Source: Icerya purchasi (lineage: Eukaryota > Arthropoda > Insecta > Hemiptera > Monophlebidae). From it: 64,000 bases of DNA. The translations under genes and the position numbers were made by a program. The notes beneath the pieces are model-generated. The model was not told the DNA's origin. It saw only the letters and a program-made list of their open reading frames with translations, and searched no databases. Location of the stretch: NCBI GenBank assembly GCA_039619475.1, contig CM077115.1, positions 104,669,893-104,733,892 of the forward strand. The letters are read 5' to 3'. Of this stretch, positions 48,680 to 57,879 are shown one piece after another (positions within the stretch are counted from its first letter, which is position 1; each line of letters begins with the position of its first letter).

Positions 48680-49560
48680 CATGCAACCTTTTGACGCCAG
48701 TAATTGACGTAGGCCTCTCCTAAATTCTTCCACCGTTGCCTGTTCTGAGTCTCGCGTATCCAAGTATGTCGGCTTGTGCTATTACATCGTCTGTACAACT
48801 TCTTCGAGGCCTTCCTTGCTTGCGTATGGCCGTCAGTTTAGCACTTCTCCTTAGTCCATCTTCCGTTCGTTAGTCTCGCGATATGTCCCGCCCATTTCCA
48901 TTTGTTTGTTACACACAGTTCTAACCGCGATATTTTTGAACCTTGTGCATTTTCGTGTATCCGAATTTCTAATTCTGTCATTTAGTCCTTATTCCTAGCA
49001 GCGCGCGTTCTATTCGTTTTTCGGCCTTTTCAATTCTATCTACTACGTCTCTTGTTAGAAGCGAGGTTTCCGATCCGTAGTTCAACACCGGTACGATACA
49101 CTGATTAAATAGCTTGGCTCGATTTGCTGAACTGACTTTGTGGTGTAAAATCCTTTTCATTTTTACAATATCCATCAAAGCGTATAGGCCTTTTTTTCCC
49201 CCGTAGTAAATTTCTTACCTAAGTATATAAAGGTGTGGTCGACTTTTTTTTTTTACAGCGTCTTGTTCCAAATTTATATTCCAATCATCTTCTCCGTCCT
49301 CTCCATGTTTCATCATCGTTGTGTTTTCTCCAGGTTTATTTTCAGTTGTAATTTCTTTCAATGTTTTTTCCTAATTCGAGCATCATTTTTTTCGTAATTC
49401 TGTTTGAATTTTTGCTATTAGTATGATATCATCGGCAAAATACCTTCCGTTTATATCGATTCCATTGGTTTCCCTTTATAGATTTCTTAACGCGAATTCA
49501 AGCCTACTATTGAATATAGCTTAGGTTCTCTTTCCGGGATTGATTTAAACATTTCTATAG
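48680..49560 (-). pseudogene. Decayed LINE ORF2 3' half, minus strand
   Basis: Read on the minus strand: INGRYFADDIILIAKIQTEL (about 49460-49402) is the reverse transcriptase active-site block with intact ADD. Later, VKMKRILHHKVSSANRAKLF and NQCIVPVLNYGSETSLLTRD (about 49165-49050) match the CR1/Jockey-like block FNQCVLPVLTYGxETWxLT. EKAEKRIERALLGIRTK (to 48980) matches AQRAMERAMLGI. GHIARLTNGRWT (about 48890-48855) and RQRWKNLGEAYVNYW (about 48740-48700) match GHxARxxDGRWT and WRxLGEAYVQQW at the protein end. Indels break the frame between these blocks. Confidence 0.75.
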
Positions 49561-49569
49561 TATTAACTT

Positions 49570-50580
49570 TCGTGACAGGTAAATAGTAAAATTTTCTGTT
49601 GCGTTTTCATATATTATTTTCCTAGAATTTAACGAAGCGCTTGTATGAAATTAAATGTTCCGTTAATGGGAAGATGTTCGAATGACACGTGACAGACCAG
49701 TAATGATAGTGAGCAAAGCTGTCCTATTATCGTTTGAGTAGAAAAATAATTCTTGAATTTCAAAATTAAACGATAATAATAAACTAGGGTAGTAAAAACA
49801 AAGAAAAAAAAGTTAAATAAAATTTCATTGGATGAGCTTTGAAAAATAATTATGCTGATTTATATTTTCTATCCATCAGATCTGAATGTTTTGATTTTTT
49901 CTGTTTTTAAATTTTCGTTCATTTTCACGTATTTTTCTATTTCGTTTTCTTTCTTCCGAATAACGCGATTTCGTTGATTTCTGCGTTTGATAAAGACGTA
50001 AGAAAGATGTTTAAAAAAAAGAAAGAAAAAAAGGTGAATTCTACCCATAAAACTTATCACCGTTCGGAAAAGAATTTCTTTAACAAGTGTGCGAATGCGG
50101 GAAATATTTTTTATTGAAGATGGAATTATTTCCTTTCGTTCCTATTTTAAATGAATACGTCATAGCTATAAAATTCGATTACGATGATACTACCGAGCGA
50201 ATACGTGACATATCCAAAGTGGCAGTTTTATCAACACGTCTACAAGCGGCGGCGTGTGTTCGATGAACTTGTTGTTGCTCAAATTTCAGACAATTTGAGC
50301 TTTTAAAATTGCATTACGATAACTGAAATACGTGACCTAGAGTCTCGTTATGTCAGTTTGATTAACATTTCTCGTAAATGCCGTATCTGGAGAGCTCCAT
50401 GAAATTCCGTTTATCGAATAATGTTAATAGAATAAGAATGAAAGCGAACGAATTGTTTACATTTTTACATAATGTTTTCTCGTATTAAAATTTTCTTAAA
50501 TCGAGCAGAAAAACATTTTTCTCTTATAAAACCAAGTGAAAAACTTACGTATGAACTTCAAATACGATTCAAATAAATTA
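49570..50580. other. Intergenic DNA, no gene seen
   Basis: AT-rich, nothing recognised. Confidence 0.5.
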
Positions 50581-50585
50581 TAAAT

Positions 50586-50690
50586 ACAAAAAAAAAAGCA
50601 TACAAAAAAAAAGCATACAAAAAAAAAGCATACAAAATAAAACACACAAAATAAAACACACAAAATAAAACATACAAAATAAAACAATTA
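50586..50690. repeat. 14-15-bp A-rich tandem repeat
   Basis: Three units of CATACAAAAAAAAAG-type followed by about four of ACAAAATAAAACACA-type. The cysteine/phenylalanine-rich minus-strand frame here is only its translation. Confidence 0.85.
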
Positions 50691-50959
50691 TATTTAAAAT
50701 GTTAATGGAAAATAAATACAAATCGAGTTATCGAGAGAGGTGTAGTCGGCGTTTTAAATATAATTATTTCATTTAGTATATTTTTTGTGTTTACGATTTA
50801 TTAGTTTTCGCACGTATATTAATACTTGTTTAAACCTGTATCTAGAAATTAACCGGAAAAATTTTTGTTTTATTTAAACTTTTGTAATGAATATTTTTTA
50901 ATTCTGTATATCCTTTGTCAAAATATTCGTCAGAGTTAACTAACAAGGAAAGCACTCGA

Positions 50960-51811
50960 ACCCGAACTCACCGATTTTGATGAAATTGATATATATGTTG
51001 TAGAACACAAAAAAATAAAAGACCCGTGTTTTTTTATATCTGCTAATAAACATATTAAGGGGGTGAAAACTACCCCCAAAGTTTGCCAAAAAAATCGTTT
51101 TTTCTAAATATCTCGACTAATACTTAATATTTTTTGGTAAAACAAAATGGAGATTACTCCTGTTGAAAAAGTAAGTAATTCGTGATGATTTGAACAATAA
51201 GGGATGCATCCCCTATTTTATAGGGGTTGAAAACTCATATTTAATTCATTATTTTGGCGATAAAAAATAGTACAAAATCTAAAAATAATTTTTTAATTAA
51301 TAAAATGAAAAACTGAAGTTGACCTGTTTCGGCATTTTCGTTAATTTCACCCCTAAAGGGGTAAACCACCCCCCAAACGGTACCCCAACCCAATCTCACC
51401 GATTTTAATGAAATTGATATATCTTGTAGAACACAAAAAAAATAAAAGACCCGTGTTTTTTTTTATATCTGCTGATAAACATATTAAGAGGGTGAAAACT
51501 ACCCCAAAAGTTAGCGCAAAAAGAACGTTTTTTTCTAAATATCTCGACTAACAGTTAATATTTTTTGGTAAAATAAAATTGAGATTACTCCTTTCGGAAA
51601 AGCAAGTAATTCATGATGATTTGAACAATAATTGATGCATCCCCTATTTTATAGGGGTTGAAACCCCATATTTAATTTATTATTTTGATGATAAAAAATA
51701 GTAAAAAATCTAAAAAAAATGTTTAACTAATGAAATGATAAAATTAAGTTGACTTATTTCGGTATTTTCGTTAATTTCACCCCTAAATTGGTAAACTACC
51801 CCTAACACAGA
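50960..51811. repeat. Two direct 428-bp units, left transposon end
   Basis: CTCACCGATTTT starts at 50967 and again at 51395. The units share words such as GATGAAATTGATATAT, AGACCCGTGTTTTTTT, TAAACATATTAAG and CCTATTTTATAGGGGTTGAAA, and each ends in TTAATTTCACCCCTAAA. The second unit is the one that is inverted at 57357-57860. Confidence 0.85.
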
Positions 51812-52537
51812 AAAACCAAAAATAGGAATTTCAAGCGATCAGATTTTGAATTTAATTCGGATACAGGGTTTTCGACGTCGCTGACTACGAATCTGATATC
51901 CATTTTTTTTTTTTTTTTTTTTTTTAGTATATATATTTAATAAAGTTCCAAAATAGAAAATGAATACGAACATATATAATTTAAATATAAAGGAGTATAG
52001 AAATTATTTTTATTTTAGCTCATTGCAAGTATACATCATATTATTCAACGAAATTTCGACAGTAATGGTAATCTTCATAAAAGTGTTTAAAACACACTGA
52101 TTTTTTGCACCAACCGCAACGTACAATAGCGACATTTGTGCATCCTTCTATTTCGCAATGCGTATTACAAGAATCTCCGAAACTAAAATCTACAGGATTT
52201 TCAAATTTATCCGGCCTTTCATTTACATAACCACTTTTGTACCAGGAATATTTAAAAAGATCTTCATATCTTGGTGAAAACAATTCGTTGTGAACCAGTG
52301 ATTGAAGTTTTATTATATTATTTCTAATATGGAAATTTAAATCATAATTCATGAAAATTACGTCATCAGAAAATTTTCGAACATAACTTTTCCAAATTCG
52401 GAATCCAAAAACATCAAGTGGTTGAATTTATCCCGTCGTTTCAGTAGGAATTTTCTTCAAGTTAACAATTTTATTGACCTAACATTGTTATTTCTACAAC
52501 TTTTTGACAATGACCACCCCAAGAGTCAAGTAATAGT

Positions 52538-52550
52538 AAGGAGGTATGAC
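52538..52550 (+). repeat. Left target-site duplication of the R1-like LINE
   Basis: AAGGAGGTATGAC, repeated at 57216-57228. Its leading AA cannot be separated from the poly(A) on the right side, so at least GGAGGTATGAC (11 bases) is certain. Confidence 0.93.
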
Positions 52551-52718
52551 CTCACTAAAGTTGTGATAAGTGATAGTTCGGTCGTGTGTTCATGCGTTTA
52601 TTGTAGTAAACGTTTTCTCGTTAGTTGAATACACGGAATTACGTATTTTGTCTTTATCTTTATCTTTCGCGATAGTGTGTAGTTTTGTCTAGTGCGGGCT
52701 ACGGACGTTAACAGTATT
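52551..52718 (+). promoter_or_regulatory. LINE 5' UTR with possible internal promoter
   Basis: LINEs must carry their promoter downstream of the transcription start. CTCACTA at the very first bases resembles an arthropod initiator (TCAxTY-type), and GGTCG at 52580-52584 fits the downstream promoter element RGWYV. Counted from the A of the initiator (52554) it starts at +27, one base off the canonical +28. Inference only. Confidence 0.35.
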
Positions 52719-53673
52719 ATGGCGGTAACACCGCCTGATACAGCCATCGACTTATCAACCCCTCAGCAACTTCCCACACCAACTTTACCAACACATCAAC
52801 AGCAATCGTCATCAATAATATTACCGTCACCACTATTATCAGAAGAAACATCTTCCTTCATATATAGGTAAACAAATCCAACAGAAATCAGGTAACAACA
52901 ATTCACATACTAACTACACAAACAACAATGCTAACAGTTACGCTAAAACAGCATCAGCTTTTAATTTCCCATCAAAAGAACAAGCAATAGTTTTTAATAT
53001 ACCGAAAGGAATCAATCAAAAAGATTACATTATTAAAATAGGAGAAATCGTAGAACCTCAAAATTTAAAATATATATCACGAATGTCGCGCGACAGGTTT
53101 GCAATATTTTTATCCAGTAAACAATTCGTAGATTATTTAGTAGACACGCACAAAACAATCACAATAAATAACGACGTAATACATATAAGAAGACTAATAA
53201 ACCCTAAAAAAAGAATAATAATTTCAAATGTATGTCCTTCTATACCACACTAAATTATAGAAGAAATACTCAAAAAAGACTATAATGTAAACCCAGAAAC
53301 CCCGATCTCTTTTATAAAGTACGGGATGGGAGAAACGAGAGGATACGAGCACTTATTAAATGCCAAACGGCAATTTTTTATAAACCCACAGGAAATCAAA
53401 AAAATCCCTGAAACAGTACTCATACACTACGAAGAAATAACATACCGAATATTTCTATCCCCAGACACAGTTTCATGTTTTGTATGTAACGAGAAAGGAC
53501 ATACTAGTAAAAACTGTCCAAACACGATAGAAGACGAAGACATTTCAAACAACGTAAGTGATAAAATAAATGACAATAAAAATGTAAACGTTGACATCAA
53601 CTTCCCCACTCTTCCGTTAACGCAACTCTTAAATGGAAAAGAGCACTATCAACAAATTCTTCCGAATCAATAA
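52719..53673 (+). pseudogene. LINE ORF1, gag-like, with frameshift and stop
   Basis: The start MAVTPPDTAIDLSTPQQLPT begins a Pro/Thr/Gln-rich leader. Near 52868 the frame must shift by one base to continue (the leader itself meets TAA at 52872). The central region then reads AIVFNIPKGINQKDYIIKIG and IIISNVCPSIPH, reaching a second stop (TAA at 53251-53253). After that the frame is open to 53673 and contains CFVCNEKGHTSKNC (about 53479-53520), a canonical CCHC zinc knuckle (C-x2-C-x4-H-x4-C) for binding RNA or DNA. Only one knuckle is visible. The order (leader, RNA-recognition-like domain, knuckle) suits a Jockey/R1-type nucleocapsid. With one frameshift and one stop this copy would not make full ORF1 unless these are sequencing errors. 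Confidence 0.82.
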
Positions 53674-54137
53674 TGTCAGGTAATAAATTAAAAAATGAAA
53701 AGAAACCCAAAATTAACAATGTATTATTAAACGACCAAAACGCTAAAACAGATGATGCAGCAGAAACAAAAGAACAGGCAACAATAACATACGACAGCGA
53801 CCAGTCCATAAAAGCAGATGAAGAAGAAAATGAATCGATATTAAAAAAAGAAATATTCAAACCATTAGAAATAAATATCCAGAAAAATGAAGATAAATAT
53901 TCGCTTTCGTTAAATAATTTTATGTTATTTGTAGGAATGTGTAAGGGGAAAAAAGATATTCTTCAGACGGCAAAAGAATTTACGGAAGACATAAATGGCT
54001 TAATGAACATGCTAATTGAAAATAAACCTATCCTACATAGTAGATCAGCAAAAATTCAGTTCACAAAAATTATCAAAAAATTATCTTATCAATTAAACAC
54101 TTCCAAAGAACAAAATAATCATATAAATAATACATGA
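53673..54137 (+). CDS. LINE middle ORF, lysine/glutamate-rich
   Basis: A 154-codon frame beginning MSGNKLKNEKKPKINNVLLN. Its first half is highly charged and probably disordered. The second half, LSLNNFMLFVGMCKGKKDIL onward, looks helical, with a hydrophobic pattern, and ends NHINNT. I recognise no domain. Its ATG shares its A with the stop of the upstream frame (TAATG at 53671-53675), and its own stop overlaps the start of the polymerase ORF (ATGA at 54134-54137). It could be a true third ORF or the C-terminal end of gag moved into the -1 frame by a one-base indel somewhere in 53605-53671, where both frames are open. Confidence 0.6.
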   Translation: MSGNKLKNEKKPKINNVLLNDQNAKTDDAAETKEQATITYDSDQSIKADEEENESILKKEIFKPLEINIQKNEDKYSLSLNNFMLFVGMCKGKKDILQTAKEFTEDINGLMNMLIENKPILHSRSAKIQFTKIIKKLSYQLNTSKEQNNHINNT

Positions 54138-57133
54138 TGAAAGGTAATTTAAATATATTATTACTTAATGTGGGCAGAACCAAAATTCAACAGTACGAAA
54201 TATTAACAAATAGTGAACAAGACTTAATAATAATACCGGAACCGTATATTTACAAAAATAAACTATATGGAATAAACAATGAACAGTATGAAATAACACA
54301 GCCGAATATTGCAATAGCCTATAATAAAAATATAAACTTGTCAATAATAGGAACAACTCAAAATATCATTTCAATTAAAATAGGAAATTATATTTTATTT
54401 GCGTCCTACTTTTCCCCTAATGAAAGTATAGATCCACACATTCTTATAATTAACCATTTAATCACACAATTTCAGGAATTAAAACCGATACTGTTAGGTG
54501 ATTTTAATGTTAGATCAACGATATATGAAAATTTAAACAATATAAACTATAATACGAAAAGAGCAGAAAAATTCGAAGAATTCCTATTTGCCAATGATCT
54601 AAGCGTTTGTAATCCTTATAACATAAAAACTTTTAACAATCACAATGGGAGCAGTGTAATTGATCTTATAATTGTCCACGAAACAATCAGCCAGAACATT
54701 AGAAATATAAAAATATTACCTTCTTCAGTAACGCAACACTTAACAATATGTCTGCAACTCGCAATAAGGAAAGATAGTAAATCACTAAATGAAAATACAC
54801 TAACAGTTGACTATGAGATCTTTCAAAAACAAATTATCAATGCTCTACCTCAAATAAAACAAAAAATAGAACACATTGAAAAAGTAACTAAAAAAGAAGA
54901 TTTAGAGAACGAAATCATAGAATTTACAAACATAATAAAAGTACTAATCCACAATTCACTTACAAAAGCAAAAATTCGCGACACACCTTATTGGAATGGA
55001 AAATTAGAAAGCTTTAAAAAGATACTGAAAAAACTACAAAGGAGACTATACAAAAGCAAAAATAAAACAAATAATAAAGTGGAATCATTAAGGATTAAAA
55101 TTAGAAAACTGAAAAAAGAATACAATGAAGAACTGCAGACATCAAAGCATGAAAAATGGAAAGAACTGATTAATTCTTCGACAATCTGGGGCAAGCCGTA
55201 TAAAATCTGTATGGACAAAACCAAACAAAGAGTAGACATGCCTGCTTTTAATGTCGGTGGATGCATCGTACACAATAACATTGAAAAACATAAAATAATT
55301 TTTGCTGAATTATTTCCAAACCGAATACTTAAGTTGCAACCGACTCAGCCAGATAAAACTCTTCAAATATATGAAAACGAATTAACTACAATAATCAAAA
55401 AACTGAACAATAGGAAAGCCAATGGACACGATCAAATTTTTAACAAGATGATTAAACTTCTTCACAAAGTAGACGAAAAAATATTTAAATCTATTTACCA
55501 AAAATGTATCGAACTAAATTATTTCCCAAACGTCTGGAAACAAGGAAAAATTAAAATAATAAACAAACCTGGAAAAGATTTAACAAATCCGAAATCATAC
55601 AGGCCTATAACGCTACTGTCTAGTTTAAGTAAAATATACGAAAAAATAATAAAAAATTTTCTGGATACAGAAATAAAAGAAAAAGCGATTTTAAACGAAA
55701 ATCAGTTTGGCTTTCTTAAAAACAAATCAACCGAGCTAGCAATAAAAAATTTATGCGATTACATTGAAAAATATAAAAAACGAACAAGACATACGTTACT
55801 AATCAGCTTTGACATATCCGGAGCATTTGATCAAATAAAAATTGATGAAATCTTAAAAATAATGAATAGAAAAAATATATCTGGTACAATACAAACTATA
55901 ATTCGTAACTACTTAACAGATAGAAGAATCGGTTTATTTAATCAAGAAAACAAAATTCTATACAACAGGAGTGTCAACTCAGGAGTACCACAAGGTTCGG
56001 TTCTAGGGCCAGTACTCTTCAACATAGCAATGAGCGAAGTTCATAATTTGCATTTCAGTCAACACTGCAATATGATAAGCTACGCAGACGATATAATGTT
56101 AGTAGCAGGAATTAATAAAAAGGACAAAGTTTACAATATAAATGAAACGATAAAAAAATTGAGTAAAAACATTCAAAACTTAGGCTTACAATTCAACATA
56201 AATAAAACCCAAGCACTACTAATAAGTAGAAAACAAGACAGGGAAGAAATGATACATTGCATTGAACAGCACTTATGCATAAATAACGACAAAATAAAAA
56301 TAGTAAAAGAAATAAAATACTTGGGAATAATCATAGACACAAATTTAAATTTTGGAAAACACATCGAATTCATAATAGACAAGATTAAAAAAATTTATTT
56401 CAAATTAAGATCACTATATTCAAATATGTTCGGTTTCAAATATAAAGATAGAATAGTACTCTACAAAGCCATTTTTGGATCAATAACAGAATACTGCTCT
56501 ACAGTATATTTTCCAGTTTTACGAGAAAAAGACAAGAATAAGCTGTTAAAATTACAAAGGAAAATATTAATAGGAACAATCTCTGGTTATCGCACAATAT
56601 CGTATACTTCAGTCAACATCATAGCAGGAATAATACCTATAGACTTAAAGTTAGAAACTGTAAACCAAATCAAAACATGCAAACAAGAACAAAAAATTTT
56701 CGACAAAAAAACGTTACGAAAACAAATCAATAAAATTAACTCGAGTAGTATACGACTTTGGCAACTCCGATGTGATAAATCAAAAACTGGAAGAGTAACA
56801 CGGGAAATAGTACCAAACTTAGAAGAAAGACTACAAATGAAACATTTTTATACCGATTACAACTTCACTCAATTTTTAACCGGACATGGAAATAATGGTG
56901 TCTATATGAAACGATTTAAAATTGCTGAAACAGACATCTGTATAGACTGTAAAGAGAAAACAGACGATTGCTTTCATTCGATTTTCGAATGCAATAAGTT
57001 TAAAAACGAAAGAGAAAAACGGAAAATAATAAAAAAAACAATAACCGAAATACATAAAAAAAACTTTTTTAATTTGATCAGCTTTGTCAACCATGTAATG
57101 AATAACAAAACAAAACACATAAACAACAAATAA
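54134..57133 (+). CDS. LINE ORF2: endonuclease and reverse transcriptase
   Basis: This 999-residue protein nicks the target DNA and copies the element RNA there. The APE-type endonuclease lies in about residues 5-210: N12, PEPY with E36, GDFN at 122-125, and SSVIDL with D177. The usual S-D-H motif reads TQH (200-202), so the conserved aspartate is glutamine. The reverse transcriptase lies in about residues 470-720: SYRPITLLSSLSKIYEKII; FGFLKNKSTELA; SFDISGAFDQI with D560; SGVPQGSVLGPVLFNIAMSE; SYADD near 649-653 (codons at 56081-56092 for YADD); and NINKTQALLIS. A thumb and connector follow. The C-terminal CIDCKEKTDDCFHSIFEC (from about residue 936) is a CCHC motif that in R1-type elements contributes to RNA binding. 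There is no RNase H. The start is ATGATG overlapping the preceding stop. Apart from the Q201 change nothing looks disabled. Confidence 0.93.
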   Translation: MMKGNLNILLLNVGRTKIQQYEILTNSEQDLIIIPEPYIYKNKLYGINNEQYEITQPNIAIAYNKNINLSIIGTTQNIISIKIGNYILFASYFSPNESIDPHILIINHLITQFQELKPILLGDFNVRSTIYENLNNINYNTKRAEKFEEFLFANDLSVCNPYNIKTFNNHNGSSVIDLIIVHETISQNIRNIKILPSSVTQHLTICLQLAIRKDSKSLNENTLTVDYEIFQKQIINALPQIKQKIEHIEKVTKKEDLENEIIEFTNIIKVLIHNSLTKAKIRDTPYWNGKLESFKKILKKLQRRLYKSKNKTNNKVESLRIKIRKLKKEYNEELQTSKHEKWKELINSSTIWGKPYKICMDKTKQRVDMPAFNVGGCIVHNNIEKHKIIFAELFPNRILKLQPTQPDKTLQIYENELTTIIKKLNNRKANGHDQIFNKMIKLLHKVDEKIFKSIYQKCIELNYFPNVWKQGKIKIINKPGKDLTNPKSYRPITLLSSLSKIYEKIIKNFLDTEIKEKAILNENQFGFLKNKSTELAIKNLCDYIEKYKKRTRHTLLISFDISGAFDQIKIDEILKIMNRKNISGTIQTIIRNYLTDRRIGLFNQENKILYNRSVNSGVPQGSVLGPVLFNIAMSEVHNLHFSQHCNMISYADDIMLVAGINKKDKVYNINETIKKLSKNIQNLGLQFNINKTQALLISRKQDREEMIHCIEQHLCINNDKIKIVKEIKYLGIIIDTNLNFGKHIEFIIDKIKKIYFKLRSLYSNMFGFKYKDRIVLYKAIFGSITEYCSTVYFPVLREKDKNKLLKLQRKILIGTISGYRTISYTSVNIIAGIIPIDLKLETVNQIKTCKQEQKIFDKKTLRKQINKINSSSIRLWQLRCDKSKTGRVTREIVPNLEERLQMKHFYTDYNFTQFLTGHGNNGVYMKRFKIAETDICIDCKEKTDDCFHSIFECNKFKNEREKRKIIKKTITEIHKKNFFNLISFVNHVMNNKTKHINNK

Positions 57134-57215
57134 TAACAGTAACAATCAAAAACTCTGGCTGAAAAACCGCAAGGTACAGCGGAGTAAATAAATAAATAAA
57201 TAAATAAAAAAAAAA
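57134..57215 (+). other. LINE 3' UTR and (TAAA)n-poly(A) tail
   Basis: Only about 50 bases lie between the ORF2 stop and the tail. The tail begins with (TAAA)n (about 57184-57206), then an A run that merges with the target duplication. Confidence 0.85.
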
Positions 57216-57228
57216 AAGGAGGTATGAC
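57216..57228 (+). repeat. Right target-site duplication of the R1-like LINE
   Basis: AAGGAGGTATGAC, identical to 52538-52550. The host transposase reading frame continues straight across when the LINE and one copy of this repeat are left out. Confidence 0.93.
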
Positions 57229-57356
57229 GACCTACATTTGGTAAAAATATTTTCTCCAACCAAATTTTAAAGTGATCTGCAAAGAAAAAATGTACTCTTT
57301 AACTAATGTAATTCGCAGAATAATATGAAAATTCTTGTAAAGTTACTTACTAGATG

Positions 57357-57860
57357 TCTGTGTTAGGGGTAGTTTATCACTTTAGGGGTGAAATTAACGA
57401 AAATACCGAAATAGGTCAACTTCATTTTATCATTTTATTAGTTAAACATTTTTTTTAGATTTTTTACTATTTTTTATCATCAAAATAATAAATTAAATAT
57501 GGGGTTTCAACCCCCATAAAATAGGGGATGCATCAATTATTGTTCAAATCATCATGAATTACTTGCTTTTCCGAAAGGAGTAATCTCAATTTTATTTTAC
57601 CAAAAAATATTAACTGTTAGTCGAGATATTTAGAAAAAAACGTTCTTTTTGTGCTAACTTTTGGGGTAGTTTTCACCCTCTTAATATGTTTATCAGCAGA
57701 TATAAAAAAAAACACGGGCCTTTTATTTTTTTGTGTTCTACAAGATATATCAATTTCATTAAAATCGGTGAGATTGGGTTGGGGTACTGTTAGCGGTGGT
57801 TTACCCCTTTAGGGGTGAAATTAACGAAAATGCCGAAACAGGTCAACTTTAGTTTTCACC
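57357..57860. repeat. Right inverted repeat of the DDE transposon
   Basis: About 504 bases inverted relative to 51307-51811. The inner edge is at CTGTGTTAGGGGTAG, and the outer edge is near AGGTCAACTTTAGTTTTCACC. Confidence 0.85.
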
Positions 57861-57879
57861 TGGGGTGTATTATCACCTG

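Larger units (their letters stand above)
52551..57215 (+). mobile_element. Full-length R1-clade-like LINE
   Basis: The 4665-base element starts with CTCACTAAAG directly after the target duplication. It has a 168-base 5' untranslated region, a gag-like ORF, a small middle ORF, an endonuclease/reverse transcriptase ORF, and a short 3' untranslated region ending in (TAAA)n and poly(A). No long terminal repeats and no RNase H domain are present. The APE-type endonuclease, the reverse transcriptase and the C-terminal CCHC motif resemble R1-clade and Jockey-clade elements. The element is distinct from the dominant LINE family of the window: its coding strand is very A-rich, while that of the other is pyrimidine-rich. 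The intact 999-codon ORF and perfect duplication show it is the youngest large insertion here. Confidence 0.88.
52041..57276 (-). pseudogene. DDE transposase relic split by LINE insertion
   Basis: The first visible exon part lies right of the LINE on the minus strand (57276 to about 57229): HFKIWLEKIFLPNVGRHTS, directly preceded by a good splice-acceptor sequence (TTTTTTCTTTGCAG). Left of the LINE the protein resumes as LLLLDSWGGHCQKVVEI (about 52540-52488), then after a frameshift KIPTETTG, a stop codon (TAA), and IQPLDVFGFRIWK. The open frame to 52041 (103 codons of which remain after an internal Met) ends with a cysteine-histidine cluster of pattern CxxxxC...CxxC...CxxHF...HYC. LLLLDxxxxH and IPxxTTxxIQPLDV are the second and third catalytic blocks of pogo/Tigger-like DDE_1 transposases, spaced about 37 codons. 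The N-terminal DNA-binding part and first aspartate are missing. Confidence 0.75.
50945..57870 (-). mobile_element. Degraded DDE transposon hosting a LINE
   Basis: Without the 4.66-kb LINE insertion and one copy of its target duplication this element would be about 2.2 kb. Its right side (57357-57860) is an inverted copy of 51307-51811, with similarity of roughly 90 percent or more by eye. On the left the same sequence continues into a second, directly repeated unit (50960-51385) with a period of 428 bases. Between the inverted repeats is a minus-strand transposase relic (57276 to 52041). The exact outer termini and target duplication are not resolved: the left side has one more unit than the right, and the right side has CACCTGGGGTGTATTATCAC plus CTGG just beyond the repeat (57857-57880). 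Confidence 0.7.

Noticed and set aside
50496..50687. Cysteine/phenylalanine-rich minus-strand frame resembling a toxin-like or membrane peptide
   Set aside because: It is a translation of a short A-rich tandem repeat, and there is no signal peptide or cysteine spacing of a family.
54165..57145. Minus-strand frames inside the R1-like LINE, up to 97 codons
   Set aside because: They are shadows of the intact ORF2 on the opposite strand.
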